This document shows, piece after piece, positions 17,305 through 26,900 of a stretch of DNA of 64,000 nucleotides. Positions within the stretch are counted from its first letter, which is position 1. The number at the start of each line of letters is the position of its first letter. Position numbers and translations under genes: made by a program. Below the pieces are notes generated by a model, which had not been told where the DNA came from, did no database searches, and worked only from the letters and a program-made list of their open reading frames with translations. The stretch is from Cystobacter fuscus (GTDB lineage Bacteria; Myxococcota; Myxococcia; Myxococcales; Myxococcaceae), in the NCBI RefSeq assembly GCF_002305875.1, contig NZ_CP022098.1, forward strand, positions 11,346,001 through 11,410,000. The letters run 5' to 3'.

Positions 17305-19092
17305 CTAGTCCTTCTTGTGGGGCCTGAGCTGCTCCACCATGCCCTTGATGGACTGCCTGATGAGACCGACCGACTTCTCGTCCCCCTTGAGGAGGGCCTC
17401 GGAGAAATGTCTGGCCTGCTCCAGGGTGATGTGCGGCGGCAGTGGCGGCACGTCCGGGTCGGTGTATGCCTCGAGCACCACCGGACGATCCGCGCTCAGC
17501 GCCTGGTCCCACGCGCTGGCGATCTGCTCCGGCTTGTCCACGCGGATGCCCCGGAGGCCAATCGACTCGGCGTAGCGCGCGTAGGGGAAGTCCGGCAGTT
17601 CCTGTGACGCCTTGTACCTCGGGTCTCCCGCCAGCACCCGCTGCTCCCACGTCACCTGGTTGAGGTCCCGGTTGTTGAGCACCAGGATGACGAGCCGCGG
17701 GTCCTTCCACTCCTTCCAGTATTTGGCGATGGTGACGAGCTCGCCATTGCCATTCATCTGCATGGCGCCGTCGCCCACCATGGCGATGACGGGCCGGTCC
17801 GGGTAGGCGAACTTGGCGCCAATGGCATACGGCACGCCGCAACCCATGGTGGCCAGGTTGCCAGACAAGGACGCCATCATCCCCTTGCGAATCTTGAGGT
17901 CACGCGCGAACCAGTTGGCCGCCGAGCCCGAGTCCGACGAGAGGATGGCCCCATCCGGCAGCTTCGGCGACAGCTCGTGGAAGACGCGCTGGGGGTTGAT
18001 GGGATTGGCGCCATTCATCGCCCGCCCTTCCACCACCTTCCACCACTGGCGGATGCCCTTCTCCAACCCCTCGCGCCAGCCGCGGTCCTCCTTGCGCTTG
18101 AGCAGCGGAACGAGCGCGCGCAGCGTCTCCTTGGAGTCACCCGTGAGCGGCACCTCCATGGGGTAGCGGATGGCGAGCATGCGCCCGTCGATATCGATCT
18201 GCACGCCGCGCGCCTGACCCTCGGGCGGGAGGAACTCCGAGTAGGGGAAGCTGGTGCCGACCATGAGCAGGGTGTCGCACTCCATCATCATGTCCCAACT
18301 GGGTTTGGTGCCCAGCAGGCCGATGGCGCCCGTGACGAAGGGCAGGTCGTCGGGCAGCACCGCCTTGCCCAGGAGCGCCTTGGCCACGCCCGCGCCCAGC
18401 AGGTCCGCCACCTCGATGATTTCATCCGCCGCGCGCATGGCACCGGCGCCCACCAGCATCGCCACCTTCTTGCCGGCGTTGAGCACCTCGGCGGCGCGCC
18501 GCAGGTCCTTCTCCTGGGGAACCACGCGCGGCTCGCTATAGCCCACGCTGGAGTGGATGGAGCCGTGCACCTGCGGAGGCCGCTGATAGGGTTGCTCCTG
18601 CACGTCGTTGGGAATGATGATGCATGTCACCGTGCGCTGCGACTGGGCGATGCGTACCGCCCGGTCCACCGCGTGGCGGATGGCCGAGGGGTTGGAGACC
18701 ATGACGGTGTACTCGGAGGCCACGTCCTTGAAGAGCACGGGCAGGTCCACTTCCTGCTGGTAGTGGCCACCCAACCCCATGCTCTTCTGCTGTCCCACGA
18801 TGGCCACCACGGGCTGGTGGTCCAGCTTCGCGTCATAGAGACCATTGAGCAGATGGATGGCACCAGGGCCCGAGGTGGCCACGCACACCCCCACCTCACC
18901 GGTGAACTTCGCATGGGCACACGCCATGAAGGCCGCCATCTCCTCGTGGCGTGCCTGGATGAACTGGAACTCGGAGTTGCGCCCGAGCGCGCCGAGGAGG
19001 CCGTTGATTCCATCTCCCGGATAACCGTAGAGGCGGCGGATGCCCCACTGCGTGAGGCGATAGAGCAGATAGTCACTGACGGTGGCACTCAT
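17305..19092 (-). CDS. Thiamine-diphosphate-dependent enzyme (pyruvate oxidase/acetolactate synthase-like)
   Basis: A 595-residue enzyme of the POX/AHAS group. N-terminal domain: YGYPGDGINGLLGAL and RHEEMAAFMA, containing the conserved cofactor-activating Glu. The middle domain covers about 195-330. The C-terminal ThDP-binding domain has VGDGAMQMNGNGELVTIAK ending in LNN, the family's GDG...NN metal motif. It most resembles pyruvate oxidases/dehydrogenases and stress-related relatives rather than biosynthetic acetolactate synthase. The start at 19092 follows GGAGGAT; an in-frame ATG at 19125 lacks a binding site. It is the first gene of a pair with the enolase-superfamily gene and diverges from the FAD/Fe-S oxidoreductase across 242 bases. 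Confidence 0.88.
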   Translation of the reverse strand: MSATVSDYLLYRLTQWGIRRLYGYPGDGINGLLGALGRNSEFQFIQARHEEMAAFMACAHAKFTGEVGVCVATSGPGAIHLLNGLYDAKLDHQPVVAIVGQQKSMGLGGHYQQEVDLPVLFKDVASEYTVMVSNPSAIRHAVDRAVRIAQSQRTVTCIIIPNDVQEQPYQRPPQVHGSIHSSVGYSEPRVVPQEKDLRRAAEVLNAGKKVAMLVGAGAMRAADEIIEVADLLGAGVAKALLGKAVLPDDLPFVTGAIGLLGTKPSWDMMMECDTLLMVGTSFPYSEFLPPEGQARGVQIDIDGRMLAIRYPMEVPLTGDSKETLRALVPLLKRKEDRGWREGLEKGIRQWWKVVEGRAMNGANPINPQRVFHELSPKLPDGAILSSDSGSAANWFARDLKIRKGMMASLSGNLATMGCGVPYAIGAKFAYPDRPVIAMVGDGAMQMNGNGELVTIAKYWKEWKDPRLVILVLNNRDLNQVTWEQRVLAGDPRYKASQELPDFPYARYAESIGLRGIRVDKPEQIASAWDQALSADRPVVLEAYTDPDVPPLPPHITLEQARHFSEALLKGDEKSVGLIRQSIKGMVEQLRPHKKD

Positions 19093-19334
19093 CGGGGTTG
19101 CATCCTCCATCCGAGGTGATTTCACCGCTCAAGCTGCGTATCCCCCTGTGGAGAGTGGAACCCAGAGGAGTGGAACGAACCCGATGAGCCCTCGTCTCAT
19201 CTCCCCTGGAGTATGCGGACGAGACAGCCCCTCCATGCACCACCGCGGCCCCCTTCTCCAGGCGCTGGCGCGGGGTGCCTAGCTTGAAATCCATGCCCGT
19301 ACGTCACGCGGCAGGGACGAGGGAGGAAGCAGGT

Positions 19335-22300
19335 ATGCGAACCAGGGATGCCATCCAACGCGCCTTGTCGAAGGTGCCGCGCAAGCAGCCGTCACCTCGC
19401 ACGCTCCCGGGAACACAAGGCGGCGAGGTCATGCTGGACGTGCGGGGGCTGGAGGCCGACCTGCGCCGCTCCGTGAAGGGCGAGGTCCGCTTCGACGATG
19501 GCAGCCGCGCGCTCTACGCCACGGATGGTTCCAACTACCGTCAGGTGCCCATCGGGGTCGTCATCCCCCGAAGCATCGAGGACGTCATCCAGACGGTGCG
19601 TGTCTGCCGGGAACATGGCGCTCCGCTGCTGTCGCGTGGCGGCGGTACCAGCCTCGCGGGCCAGTGCTGCAACGTGGCCGTGGTCATCGACTGGATGAAG
19701 TACCTCGGCAAGGTGCTCGAGATAGATCCGGCCACGAAGTCGGCCCGGGTACAGCCCGGCACCATCCTGGACGTGCTGCGCCACCAGGCCGAGGAGTACC
19801 ACCTCACCTTCGGCCCGGACCCCTCCACCCACAATCACTGCGCCCTGGGCGGCATGCTGGGCAACAACGCGTGTGGCTCGCACGCGCAGATGGCCGGGCC
19901 CGTCTCCCACAACGTGCTGGAGCTGGACGTCCTCACCTACGACGGCCTGCGCCTGAAGGTGGGCCCCACCAGCGACGAGGAGCTCCAGGCCATCATCCGC
20001 TCCGGCGGCCGGCGCGGTGACATCTACCGAAAGCTGCGCGACCTGAGGGACCACTACGCGGACGAAATCCGCCGCCGCTACCCGCCCATTCCCCGGCGTA
20101 TCTCCGGCTACAACCTCAACGCCCTGCTCCCCGAGAATGGCTTCGACGTGGCGCGCGCCCTGGTGGGCACCGAGGGCACGTGCGTCACCATCCTGGAGGC
20201 GAAGCTGAGGCTCGTGCACAGCCCACCGCACCGGGTGCTGGTGCTGCTCGGCTATCCCGACATCTACACCGCGGGAGACCATGCCCACGAGCTGGCCGAG
20301 CGCTTCCACCCGCTCGCGCTGGAGGGACTGGACTACCGGCTCATCCACAACGTCGTCGTGAAGGGCCACACGACCGAGTTGGCGTCCATCCATCCCAAGA
20401 GCTCGCACGTCGAGTTCCTCGATCTGCTGCCACGGGGCCATGGCTACCTCATGCTCGAGCTCGGCGGGGATACGAAGGAGGAGGCCATCGAGCGGGCGCG
20501 CGAGATGATGGACGAGCTGTGCGCGGACCGGCGGCCCCCCGAGGACATGCGGCTGTATTCGGACATGGAGCACATCGAGCACGCGTGGAAGATTCGCGAG
20601 TCGGGCCTGGGCGCCACCGCGCGCGTGCCCGGCCAGCCGGATACCTGGCCCGGCTGGGAAGACTCGGCGGTTCCTCCGGAGAAGCTGGGCGACTACCTCC
20701 GGGGCATGCGCAAGCTCTACGACAAGTATGGCTATGACGCCTCGCTCTACGGCCACTTCGGCCAGGCGTGCGTGCACACACGCATCAACTTCGACCTCAA
20801 GTCGGCCCGGGGCATCCAGCAGTACCGCGCCTTCATGAGCGAGGCGGTGGACCTGTGCGTGTCCATGGGGGGCTCGCTGTCGGGCGAGCATGGGGATGGG
20901 CAGGCTCGCGCCGAGTTCCTCCCGCGCATGTTCGGCCCGGAGCTGGTGCGCGCCTTCCGCGAGTTCAAGACCATCTGGGATCCCCTGGGGAAGATGAACC
21001 CGGGCAAGGTGGTGGATCCCCACCCCATCGACCAGCAACTGCGCTTTGGACGGGACTACGAGGCGCGGACGTGGAAGCCGAAGACGCACTTCAAGTACCC
21101 GGATGACGACGGCCTGTTGTACCGGGCCACCGAGCGCTGCGTGGGGGTGGGCAAGTGCCGGCGGGACAGCGGCGGCACCATGTGCCCCAGCTACATGGTG
21201 ACGAAGGAGGAGAAGCACACCACGCGCGGCCGGGCCCACCTCCTCTTCGAGATGATGCAGGGCCAGGTCATCAAGAAGGGCTGGCGTGACGAGAACGTGA
21301 AGGAGTCGCTGGACCTGTGCCTGGCGTGCAAGGGGTGCAAGGGCGACTGCCCGGTGAACGTGGACCTGGCCACGTACAAGGCGGAGTTCCTCTCGCACTA
21401 CTACCAGGGGCACCTGCGCCCGAGGACCGCCTACTCCATGGGCCTCATCATGTTCTGGGCGCGGGCGGCCATGCTCGCGCCGGGGCTGGTGAATCTCCTC
21501 ACCCAGCACTCGCCCACCCAGGAGCTGCTGAAGAAGCTGGGTGGCATCACCACGAAGCGACCCATGCCCCGCTTCGCGCCCGAGTCCTTCCAGCGCTGGG
21601 TGGTGCGGCAGCGGCCGGTGCCGCGCCACCAGGGCCACCAGCGGGTGTTGCTGTGGCCGGACACCTTCAACAACCACTTCTTCCCGGAGACGGCGGCCTC
21701 GGCGCTGGAGGTGCTGGAGGACGCGGGCTTCGAGGTGGTGGTGCCCCAGGGCTTCCTGTGCTGCGGCCGGCCGCTCTACGACTTCGGCATGCTGCCCACG
21801 GCGAAGTGGATGCTGCGGCGCACGGTCGAGCGCCTCCGGCCATACATCGAGAAGGGCGTGCCGCTGGTGGGCCTGGAGCCGAGCTGCGTGTCCGTGTTCC
21901 GCGACGAGCTGCGCAACCTCTTCCCGGACTGGTCACTCGCCACGCAGCTCAGGCGCCAGACGTTCCTCTTCAGTGACTTCCTCGGCAGGTACGCCAGGGA
22001 TTGGCAGCCACCGCGCCTGGAGAAGAAGGCGGTGGTGCACGGGCACTGCCACCACAAGTCGCTCTTCAAGATGAACGACGAGAAGGGCCTGCTCGAAAAG
22101 CTGGGGCTGGACTACCAGGTGCCGGAGACGGGCTGCTGCGGCATGGCGGGCTCGTTCGGCTTCGAGGCGGGAGAGAAGTACGAGGTATCCCAGAAGGTGG
22201 GCGAGCGCGTGCTGCTGCCCAAGGTCCGTGAGACGCCCAAGGACACCCTCCTCATCGCGGATGGCTTCAGTTGCCGGGAGCAGATCGCCCAGAACACGGA

Positions 22301-22553
22301 TCGCAAGGCCCTGCACGTGGCGCAGGTGGTGCGGATGGCGAAGGCTTCCGGAAGCACGGGCCCCGCGGGCGAGTACCCCGAGCGGGGCTGGGTGACGAGT
22401 GGCCTGGGCAAGCCCCCGGCGCGCTGGGGTCTGCGCGCGGCGGTGGTGGGCACGGGCCTGCTGCTCGGTGGCCTGTGGCTGCTCAGGTGGCCCGGAAACA
22501 CCCGGGCTCACAGCCGGAAGAGGCCGCCGAGCAGAACACCGAACACCACGTGA
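19335..22553 (+). CDS. Giant FAD-linked oxidase with [4Fe-4S] and CCG domains, C-terminal membrane tail
   Basis: A 1072-residue flavin dehydrogenase of the D-lactate/D-2-hydroxyacid type (YdiJ-like architecture). Order: FAD-binding PCMH domain about 60-280 (SRGGGTSLAGQC, GNNACGSHAQ), FAD-oxidase C-terminal domain about 300-560 (ending GEHGDGQAR, NPGKVVDPHP), Fe-S region about 590-690 with CVGVGKCR...CPSYM and CLACKGCKGDCPVN, then Cys-rich CCG domains (FLCCGRPLYD; HGHCHHKSL; ETGCCGMAGSFGFE). A hydrophobic helix near the end (AAVVGTGLLLGGLWLL) and a basic tail are unusual and suggest membrane anchoring. GGGAGGA seven bases before 19335 fixes the start. Its last 46 bases overlap the convergent small membrane protein gene. 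Confidence 0.93.
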   Translation: MRTRDAIQRALSKVPRKQPSPRTLPGTQGGEVMLDVRGLEADLRRSVKGEVRFDDGSRALYATDGSNYRQVPIGVVIPRSIEDVIQTVRVCREHGAPLLSRGGGTSLAGQCCNVAVVIDWMKYLGKVLEIDPATKSARVQPGTILDVLRHQAEEYHLTFGPDPSTHNHCALGGMLGNNACGSHAQMAGPVSHNVLELDVLTYDGLRLKVGPTSDEELQAIIRSGGRRGDIYRKLRDLRDHYADEIRRRYPPIPRRISGYNLNALLPENGFDVARALVGTEGTCVTILEAKLRLVHSPPHRVLVLLGYPDIYTAGDHAHELAERFHPLALEGLDYRLIHNVVVKGHTTELASIHPKSSHVEFLDLLPRGHGYLMLELGGDTKEEAIERAREMMDELCADRRPPEDMRLYSDMEHIEHAWKIRESGLGATARVPGQPDTWPGWEDSAVPPEKLGDYLRGMRKLYDKYGYDASLYGHFGQACVHTRINFDLKSARGIQQYRAFMSEAVDLCVSMGGSLSGEHGDGQARAEFLPRMFGPELVRAFREFKTIWDPLGKMNPGKVVDPHPIDQQLRFGRDYEARTWKPKTHFKYPDDDGLLYRATERCVGVGKCRRDSGGTMCPSYMVTKEEKHTTRGRAHLLFEMMQGQVIKKGWRDENVKESLDLCLACKGCKGDCPVNVDLATYKAEFLSHYYQGHLRPRTAYSMGLIMFWARAAMLAPGLVNLLTQHSPTQELLKKLGGITTKRPMPRFAPESFQRWVVRQRPVPRHQGHQRVLLWPDTFNNHFFPETAASALEVLEDAGFEVVVPQGFLCCGRPLYDFGMLPTAKWMLRRTVERLRPYIEKGVPLVGLEPSCVSVFRDELRNLFPDWSLATQLRRQTFLFSDFLGRYARDWQPPRLEKKAVVHGHCHHKSLFKMNDEKGLLEKLGLDYQVPETGCCGMAGSFGFEAGEKYEVSQKVGERVLLPKVRETPKDTLLIADGFSCREQIAQNTDRKALHVAQVVRMAKASGSTGPAGEYPERGWVTSGLGKPPARWGLRAAVVGTGLLLGGLWLLRWPGNTRAHSRKRPPSRTPNTT

Positions 22554-22984
22554 GACACCAGCGCCACCAGCGGTGTGCGCACCCCGTAGTGCAACCCCAG
22601 GAAGCCCGGCGGCTCCAACTGCCTCACCTCCGTCGGGCCCTGGGACTCGCTCGCCATCCTCGGGTGCAACGCCGGCATCGCCGGCAGCACCACCAGCAGC
22701 ACGAAGCTCGCGTGCAGCACCCCCGTCAGCGCCCCCATCCACCACGTGGCCCTCCCCCACGCGGCGAACACCGCCACGTACACCCCGGAGAACAACAACC
22801 CGAAGAGCAGGTGCAGCCCCAGCCCGTACAGCTTCGCCTTGTCCCGGTCCGCCGTCGCCATCGAGCCCAGCAGGAACGGCAGGTTCAACCGCGTCAGCCG
22901 CAGCCGCTGACTGCCCGCCAGCAGCCCCGTCAGCACCAGGGTGCTCGCGAAACCCCACACCGCCCAACGCAACAGCCAGCTCAC
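22508..22984 (-). CDS. Small integral membrane protein (GTG start)
   Basis: A 158-residue protein with about four membrane helices (WAVWGFASTLVLTGLLAGS; YGLGLHLLFGLLFSGVYVA; GALTGVLHASFVLLVVLPA; ALVSHVVFGVLLGGLF). No enzyme motif is visible. The GTG start at 22984 overlaps the GH15 stop codon (GTGA), which signals translational coupling and decides the start; a longer open frame upstream is only the shadow of the GH15 gene. The 3' end overlaps the convergent FAD/Fe-S gene by 46 bases. Function unknown; similar small membrane proteins are often annotated simply as hypothetical. Confidence 0.72.
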   Translation of the reverse strand: MSWLLRWAVWGFASTLVLTGLLAGSQRLRLTRLNLPFLLGSMATADRDKAKLYGLGLHLLFGLLFSGVYVAVFAAWGRATWWMGALTGVLHASFVLLVVLPAMPALHPRMASESQGPTEVRQLEPPGFLGLHYGVRTPLVALVSHVVFGVLLGGLFRL

Positions 22985-24867
22985 GCCCGCGCCTCCTCGC
23001 TCCACGCCTCGCGCTCCGTGCGCCACACCGGCTCGCGCCTGGGTCTGGCCTCCTCCAGCTCCAGCGCCGCGCCGATGAGCCCCACGTGCGTGAAGGCCTG
23101 CGGGAAGTTGCCTCGCGCCTCCCCCGTCCGCGGATCCATCTCCTCCGCGTACAGCCCCACGTCGTTCGCGCAACGCAGCAGCCGCGCGAAGGACGCCTCC
23201 GCTTCGGCGAAATCCCCTCCCCCCTTCGCCAGGAAGCCCACCCGCCAGAAGGAGCAGATGCCAAATGCCCCCTCTCCCTCGCGCACATCGTCCTCGTTGC
23301 GGAAGAGCAGCCCGTCCCCCACCTCGAGCCGCTCCTGGATGCGCCGGTACGTGCTCCGCATCCGCTCCGAGCGCGCGTCCTCGAAGCCATACCAGGAGAG
23401 CAGCAGCAGGTCCGCGTCCACCGCGTCCCCGTCCAGCACCCGCACGTAGCTGTGCAGCCGTTGGTTCCACCCTCGCGTCTCGATCTCTTCCCGCAGCCAC
23501 TGGCGTGCCTCCCGGAAGCGCTCCACGGGCATGCGCACGTCCCGGAACACCCCGCGCCCGTGCAGCTCCAGCAGCCGCTCCAGCGCCATCCAACACGACA
23601 CCCTGGAAAAGGTGTGTGCGAGCCTGCCCGAGCGCGATTCCCAGATGCCCTCGTCCGGCCGGTCCCACACCTTCGTGATGTATTCGCCAAAGCACCGCAG
23701 CATCCTCAGCTCATCCCGGCTCAGGTGCCCACCGCGCCGGGCCCACTGCGCCACCGCGTCGATGGCCTCGCCGTAGGCGTCCAGTTGGAGCTGGACCGCC
23801 GCCGCGTTGCCCACCCGCACCGGGCGAGAGCCCTCGTACCCACGCAGGTGGGGCAGCTCCCGCTCGCCCGCGCGCACCCGCCCGTAGACGTCGTAGAAGA
23901 CGTGCATCCTCGGCTGCGTGAGCCACGTGGCCCTCAGCAGCCAGGACACGAAGGACTCCGCCTCCGCTTCGTAGCCCAGCCCGTAGAAGGCGCGCGCGGT
24001 GAAGGCCGCGTCCCGCACCCAGCAGAAGCGGTAGTCCCAGTTGTCCTTCCCGCCCGGCACCTCCGGCAGCGACGTCGTGGGGGCCGCCACCACCCCTCCC
24101 GAGGGCCCGAAGGTCAACAGCTTCAGCGCCAGCGCGCTGCGCACCACCGCCTCGCGGTACGGCCCCGAGTACCGGCATCCGCGCACCCATCCCCGCCACG
24201 CCCTCACCGAGCGCTCCACGTGCTCCCAGGTGAAGCGTCCCACCGGCGGCAGCACCGCCGGCCCGTCGTCCGTCGCCGTGAGCGAGAAGTGTGCCCGCTG
24301 CCCCGCCCGCATCGTGAGCCGGCCGTACAGCCCGCCCCCGGGGCGAGGCCGCAGCGGTACGTCCGCGCGCAGCGTGTACAGCCACCCGCCATGCTCCAGC
24401 CTCCAGCCGAGCCTTCCCCCGTCCCTCACCGGTGCCTTCGCCCGCCCGTAGTCCGGCCTCGGGTCATAGTCGACCTCCAGCACCACCTCCCCCTGCTCGC
24501 AGGACACGCAGCGCACCAGCTCGCGCGAGGGCCACACCCGGGGCGGACGCTCCTCGTGGATGGGCATCAGGTCCGTCACCACCAGCACGCCGCCGTCCGC
24601 CTCGAAGCGTGTCTCGAGCACGTTGGTGTCCGGCAGATAGCGCCGCGTCACCCGCGAGGGGCCCACCGGAAGCAGGCGCCAGGTGCCCCCCACGTCCGGG
24701 TCCAGAATCGCCGCGAAGAGCGAGGGACTGTCGAAGCGCGGCCAGCACAGCCAGTCGATGGCCCCCGCGCGCGAGACGAGCGCAACGCTGTGCCCATCAC
24801 CGATGACGGCGTAGTCGTGGATGCGCGTGGGCCGCAAGCTGGCCTCTCCTCCCGTGAGGGTGGTCAT
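22981..24867 (-). CDS. GH15 family glycoside hydrolase (glucoamylase/trehalase-like)
   Basis: A 628-residue cytoplasmic-type protein without signal peptide. The N-terminal beta domain (about 5-230: HDYAVIGDGHSVALVSRAGAIDWLCWPRFDSPSLF) and the (alpha/alpha)6 barrel carry GH15 motifs: GGKDNWDYRFCWVRDA with the acid region, LLLLSWYGFEDAR, and GLYAEEMDPRTGEARGNFPQ with the C-terminal catalytic Glu. In bacteria this subfamily hydrolyses short alpha-glucans or trehalose. The start at 24867 gives the normal family N-terminus (first conserved motif at residue about 15); the longer frame to 25068 crosses the neighbouring gene. The stop overlaps the GTG of the small membrane protein. Confidence 0.93.
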   Translation of the reverse strand: MTTLTGGEASLRPTRIHDYAVIGDGHSVALVSRAGAIDWLCWPRFDSPSLFAAILDPDVGGTWRLLPVGPSRVTRRYLPDTNVLETRFEADGGVLVVTDLMPIHEERPPRVWPSRELVRCVSCEQGEVVLEVDYDPRPDYGRAKAPVRDGGRLGWRLEHGGWLYTLRADVPLRPRPGGGLYGRLTMRAGQRAHFSLTATDDGPAVLPPVGRFTWEHVERSVRAWRGWVRGCRYSGPYREAVVRSALALKLLTFGPSGGVVAAPTTSLPEVPGGKDNWDYRFCWVRDAAFTARAFYGLGYEAEAESFVSWLLRATWLTQPRMHVFYDVYGRVRAGERELPHLRGYEGSRPVRVGNAAAVQLQLDAYGEAIDAVAQWARRGGHLSRDELRMLRCFGEYITKVWDRPDEGIWESRSGRLAHTFSRVSCWMALERLLELHGRGVFRDVRMPVERFREARQWLREEIETRGWNQRLHSYVRVLDGDAVDADLLLLSWYGFEDARSERMRSTYRRIQERLEVGDGLLFRNEDDVREGEGAFGICSFWRVGFLAKGGGDFAEAEASFARLLRCANDVGLYAEEMDPRTGEARGNFPQAFTHVGLIGAALELEEARPRREPVWRTEREAWSEEARA

Positions 24868-24959
24868 CTCCGACGGAAAGAGCAGCCAGGGGCGAGGGCT
24901 CGGTGCCCATCCGTCTGGTGCCCGAACGGGGGTCTGCCCTCCTTCCTGTTCCCCAGGCC

Positions 24960-25358
24960 CTACGCCATCGCGATCATCTTGCGACAGGACTCCCAGCAGC
25001 GGCGGCACGCCTCGGCGCAGTCCTTCATGATCGCGTCCTCGCCCATCTTCTCGCACTCGACCGCGCACCGCTCACAGACCTCGGAACAGACACCACAGGT
25101 GAGCGTGTGCAGGGGCGAGCCCCGCAGCATGAAGTCCGCGCTCGTCTTGCAGATCTGCACACAATCCTGGAGGAGCCGGATGTGGTCGGACGCCGCGTGC
25201 TTGCCGCCCTGCTGGAGGCAGTACGTCACCGTTTGCAGGCACACGGCCGAGCATGACATGCAATTGCTGATACAGCCTTTCATTTCCTCGGAGAGCTGAA
25301 TGCCGCCTTGCGGCAGGAAGGGCTGAACCGAGGACTTCTGCGTCTCCACTCGAGCCAT
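24960..25358 (-). CDS. Cys-rich four-helix-bundle protein (DUF326/Csp-like)
   Basis: A 132-residue soluble protein with at least 16 Cys spaced every 3-7 residues along amphipathic helices (CISNCMSCSAVC, CVQICKTSADF, CGVCSEVCERCAVECEKMG, CAEACRRCWESC). This is the DUF326/Csp pattern; characterised Csp proteins line the inside of a four-helix bundle with Cys and store many Cu(I) ions. No Tat or Sec signal is present, so it would be the cytosolic type (Csp3-like). GAAGGAGT eight bases before the ATG supports the start. It stands alone between GH15 and a divergent phosphoribosyltransferase; copper exporters were not seen nearby. Confidence 0.85.
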   Translation of the reverse strand: MARVETQKSSVQPFLPQGGIQLSEEMKGCISNCMSCSAVCLQTVTYCLQQGGKHAASDHIRLLQDCVQICKTSADFMLRGSPLHTLTCGVCSEVCERCAVECEKMGEDAIMKDCAEACRRCWESCRKMIAMA

Positions 25359-25692
25359 CGCTGGACTCCTTCATGGACGGGAGGAATGGAACCCCGGTCG
25401 CACCCCGTCGCGAGAGGAACCGCGCCCTCGCGGTGCGGTCCGGGTCCACGGCTCAATCTGGGCACCGCGCGGAGGGCCTGGAAGGCAAGCGGCGGAGGAC
25501 GCTGGAACCGAATGCTCCCACGCCTGCCACCCGCGCACTGGCCTGGCGTTCGAGCGGCCGAAGCAGGAGGCCCCTCTCCTCCCATCTGGAGGCAGGGCGA
25601 CAAGCCCGGGAGCGCGAGCTGTCTCGGACCCTGACACCGTCCCGATGCGCAGATTGCGGGCGATCCCCGGCCCCTCCGGGAAAGGACTCTCC

Positions 25693-26361
25693 ATGGAACG
25701 TTTTCAAGATCGCTTCGAGGCAGGCCGTGTGCTCGGTGAGCACCTCGGAGTGTATGCCGGCCGGAGCAACACCCTCGTGCTCGCGCTGCCGCGGGGTGGC
25801 GTTCCCGTCGGCTTCGAGGTGGCGCGGGCACTGGGCGCTTCCCTGGACGTGTTCGTGGTACGCAAGCTCGGGGTGCCTGGTCACGAGGAGTTCGCGATGG
25901 GGGCCATCGCCACCGGCGGCGTCCGCGTCCTCAACGAGGACACCGTGCGCAGGCTGGGCATCTCGGACGAGGACGTCGCGCGCACCATCGAACGAGAGGA
26001 GCGGGAGTTGGTCCGGAGGGAGCGGCTCTTCCGGGGAGTCAGACCTCCGCCGCGAATCCAAGGCCGCACGGTCATCCTCGTGGATGACGGGCTGGCGACC
26101 GGCTCCACCATGCGGGCCGCCGTCCTGGCCCTGCGTGAGCAGGAGCCGGCGTGCCTGGTGGTGGGGGTTCCCGTGGGAGCGCCGAAGACGTGCGCCGCGT
26201 TCCAGAACGAAGCCGACGAGGTGGTCTGCGTCCTCTCGCCCGAACGCTTCCATGCCGTGGGGTACTTCTACGAGGATTTCGCGCAGACCTCCGATGAGGA
26301 GGTGCATGAATTGCTCGCACGCGCGGAGCAGGGTGCTGGTTTGGGGCTGGAAGCGCCCTGA
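25693..26361 (+). CDS. Phosphoribosyltransferase-fold protein
   Basis: A 222-residue type I PRTase. The N-terminal half has LALPRGGVPVGFEVARALG; the PRPP-binding motif is VILVDDGLATGSTMRAAV near residue 125, with both acidic residues and the GST turn intact. AAAGGA six bases before 25693 sets the start (the frame is open upstream to 25645). Proteins of this subgroup often neighbour dienelactone-hydrolase-type genes and have no proven nucleobase substrate; here none is adjacent. Function beyond PRPP binding is unassigned. Confidence 0.88.
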   Translation: MERFQDRFEAGRVLGEHLGVYAGRSNTLVLALPRGGVPVGFEVARALGASLDVFVVRKLGVPGHEEFAMGAIATGGVRVLNEDTVRRLGISDEDVARTIEREERELVRRERLFRGVRPPPRIQGRTVILVDDGLATGSTMRAAVLALREQEPACLVVGVPVGAPKTCAAFQNEADEVVCVLSPERFHAVGYFYEDFAQTSDEEVHELLARAEQGAGLGLEAP

Positions 26362-26434
26362 GCTCAGGGCAATGCTGTCCTCTGGACCACCTGGACCTCG
26401 AGCAGCATTGGTGCCGGCTGGCCGCCGGCCCGGG

Positions 26435-26731
26435 TCAGCGGCCCAGCCACATTGCGTAGCCGAGGTAGAGCCCGAAGCAGGTCACCGGCAGCAGGTGCCA
26501 GGCGTGTGAGAAGTACGGCGAGCGGGTGACGTGGAAGTAGATCAAGAGTCCGGCCGTGCCCAGGGAGATCGCCGGCAGCAACCACATGCACTGGACGAAA
26601 AACCAATCCTGGAACGGAGTAAGCCCCCGCCGATTGCTGATGCCCCCAGCGGAGAAGATCACCAACATGGCCTGGAACCCCGCGAACGCGATTTGCGCGA
26701 ACACGCCCAGGCCGAGCCAAAGTAAGCTCAT
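26435..26731 (-). CDS. Small membrane protein, three helices
   Basis: A 98-residue protein, almost entirely hydrophobic: helix about 3-28, helix about 47-66 and helix about 78-95. No conserved motif is recognised. A ribosome binding site AAGGAG lies about 11 bases before the ATG. It stands alone between a convergent PRTase gene and the AraC regulator gene; the 169-base gap 26732-26900 shows nothing. Confidence 0.6.
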   Translation of the reverse strand: MSLLWLGLGVFAQIAFAGFQAMLVIFSAGGISNRRGLTPFQDWFFVQCMWLLPAISLGTAGLLIYFHVTRSPYFSHAWHLLPVTCFGLYLGYAMWLGR

Positions 26732-26900
26732 CCGTTACTGCCGCTCCTTTCCCACTGCTTCATCCGCGGTGTTCTGCCACACTGCCTCGAGCCGGACCAG
26801 GAGCTCCCGCAGTAGCTCCACATGTGCGCGACCACGACCGATTCTCGGTCGACCACTTCAGGTGAGCCCCGCGTCAGCACCGCGCAGCGCAGACGACTCG

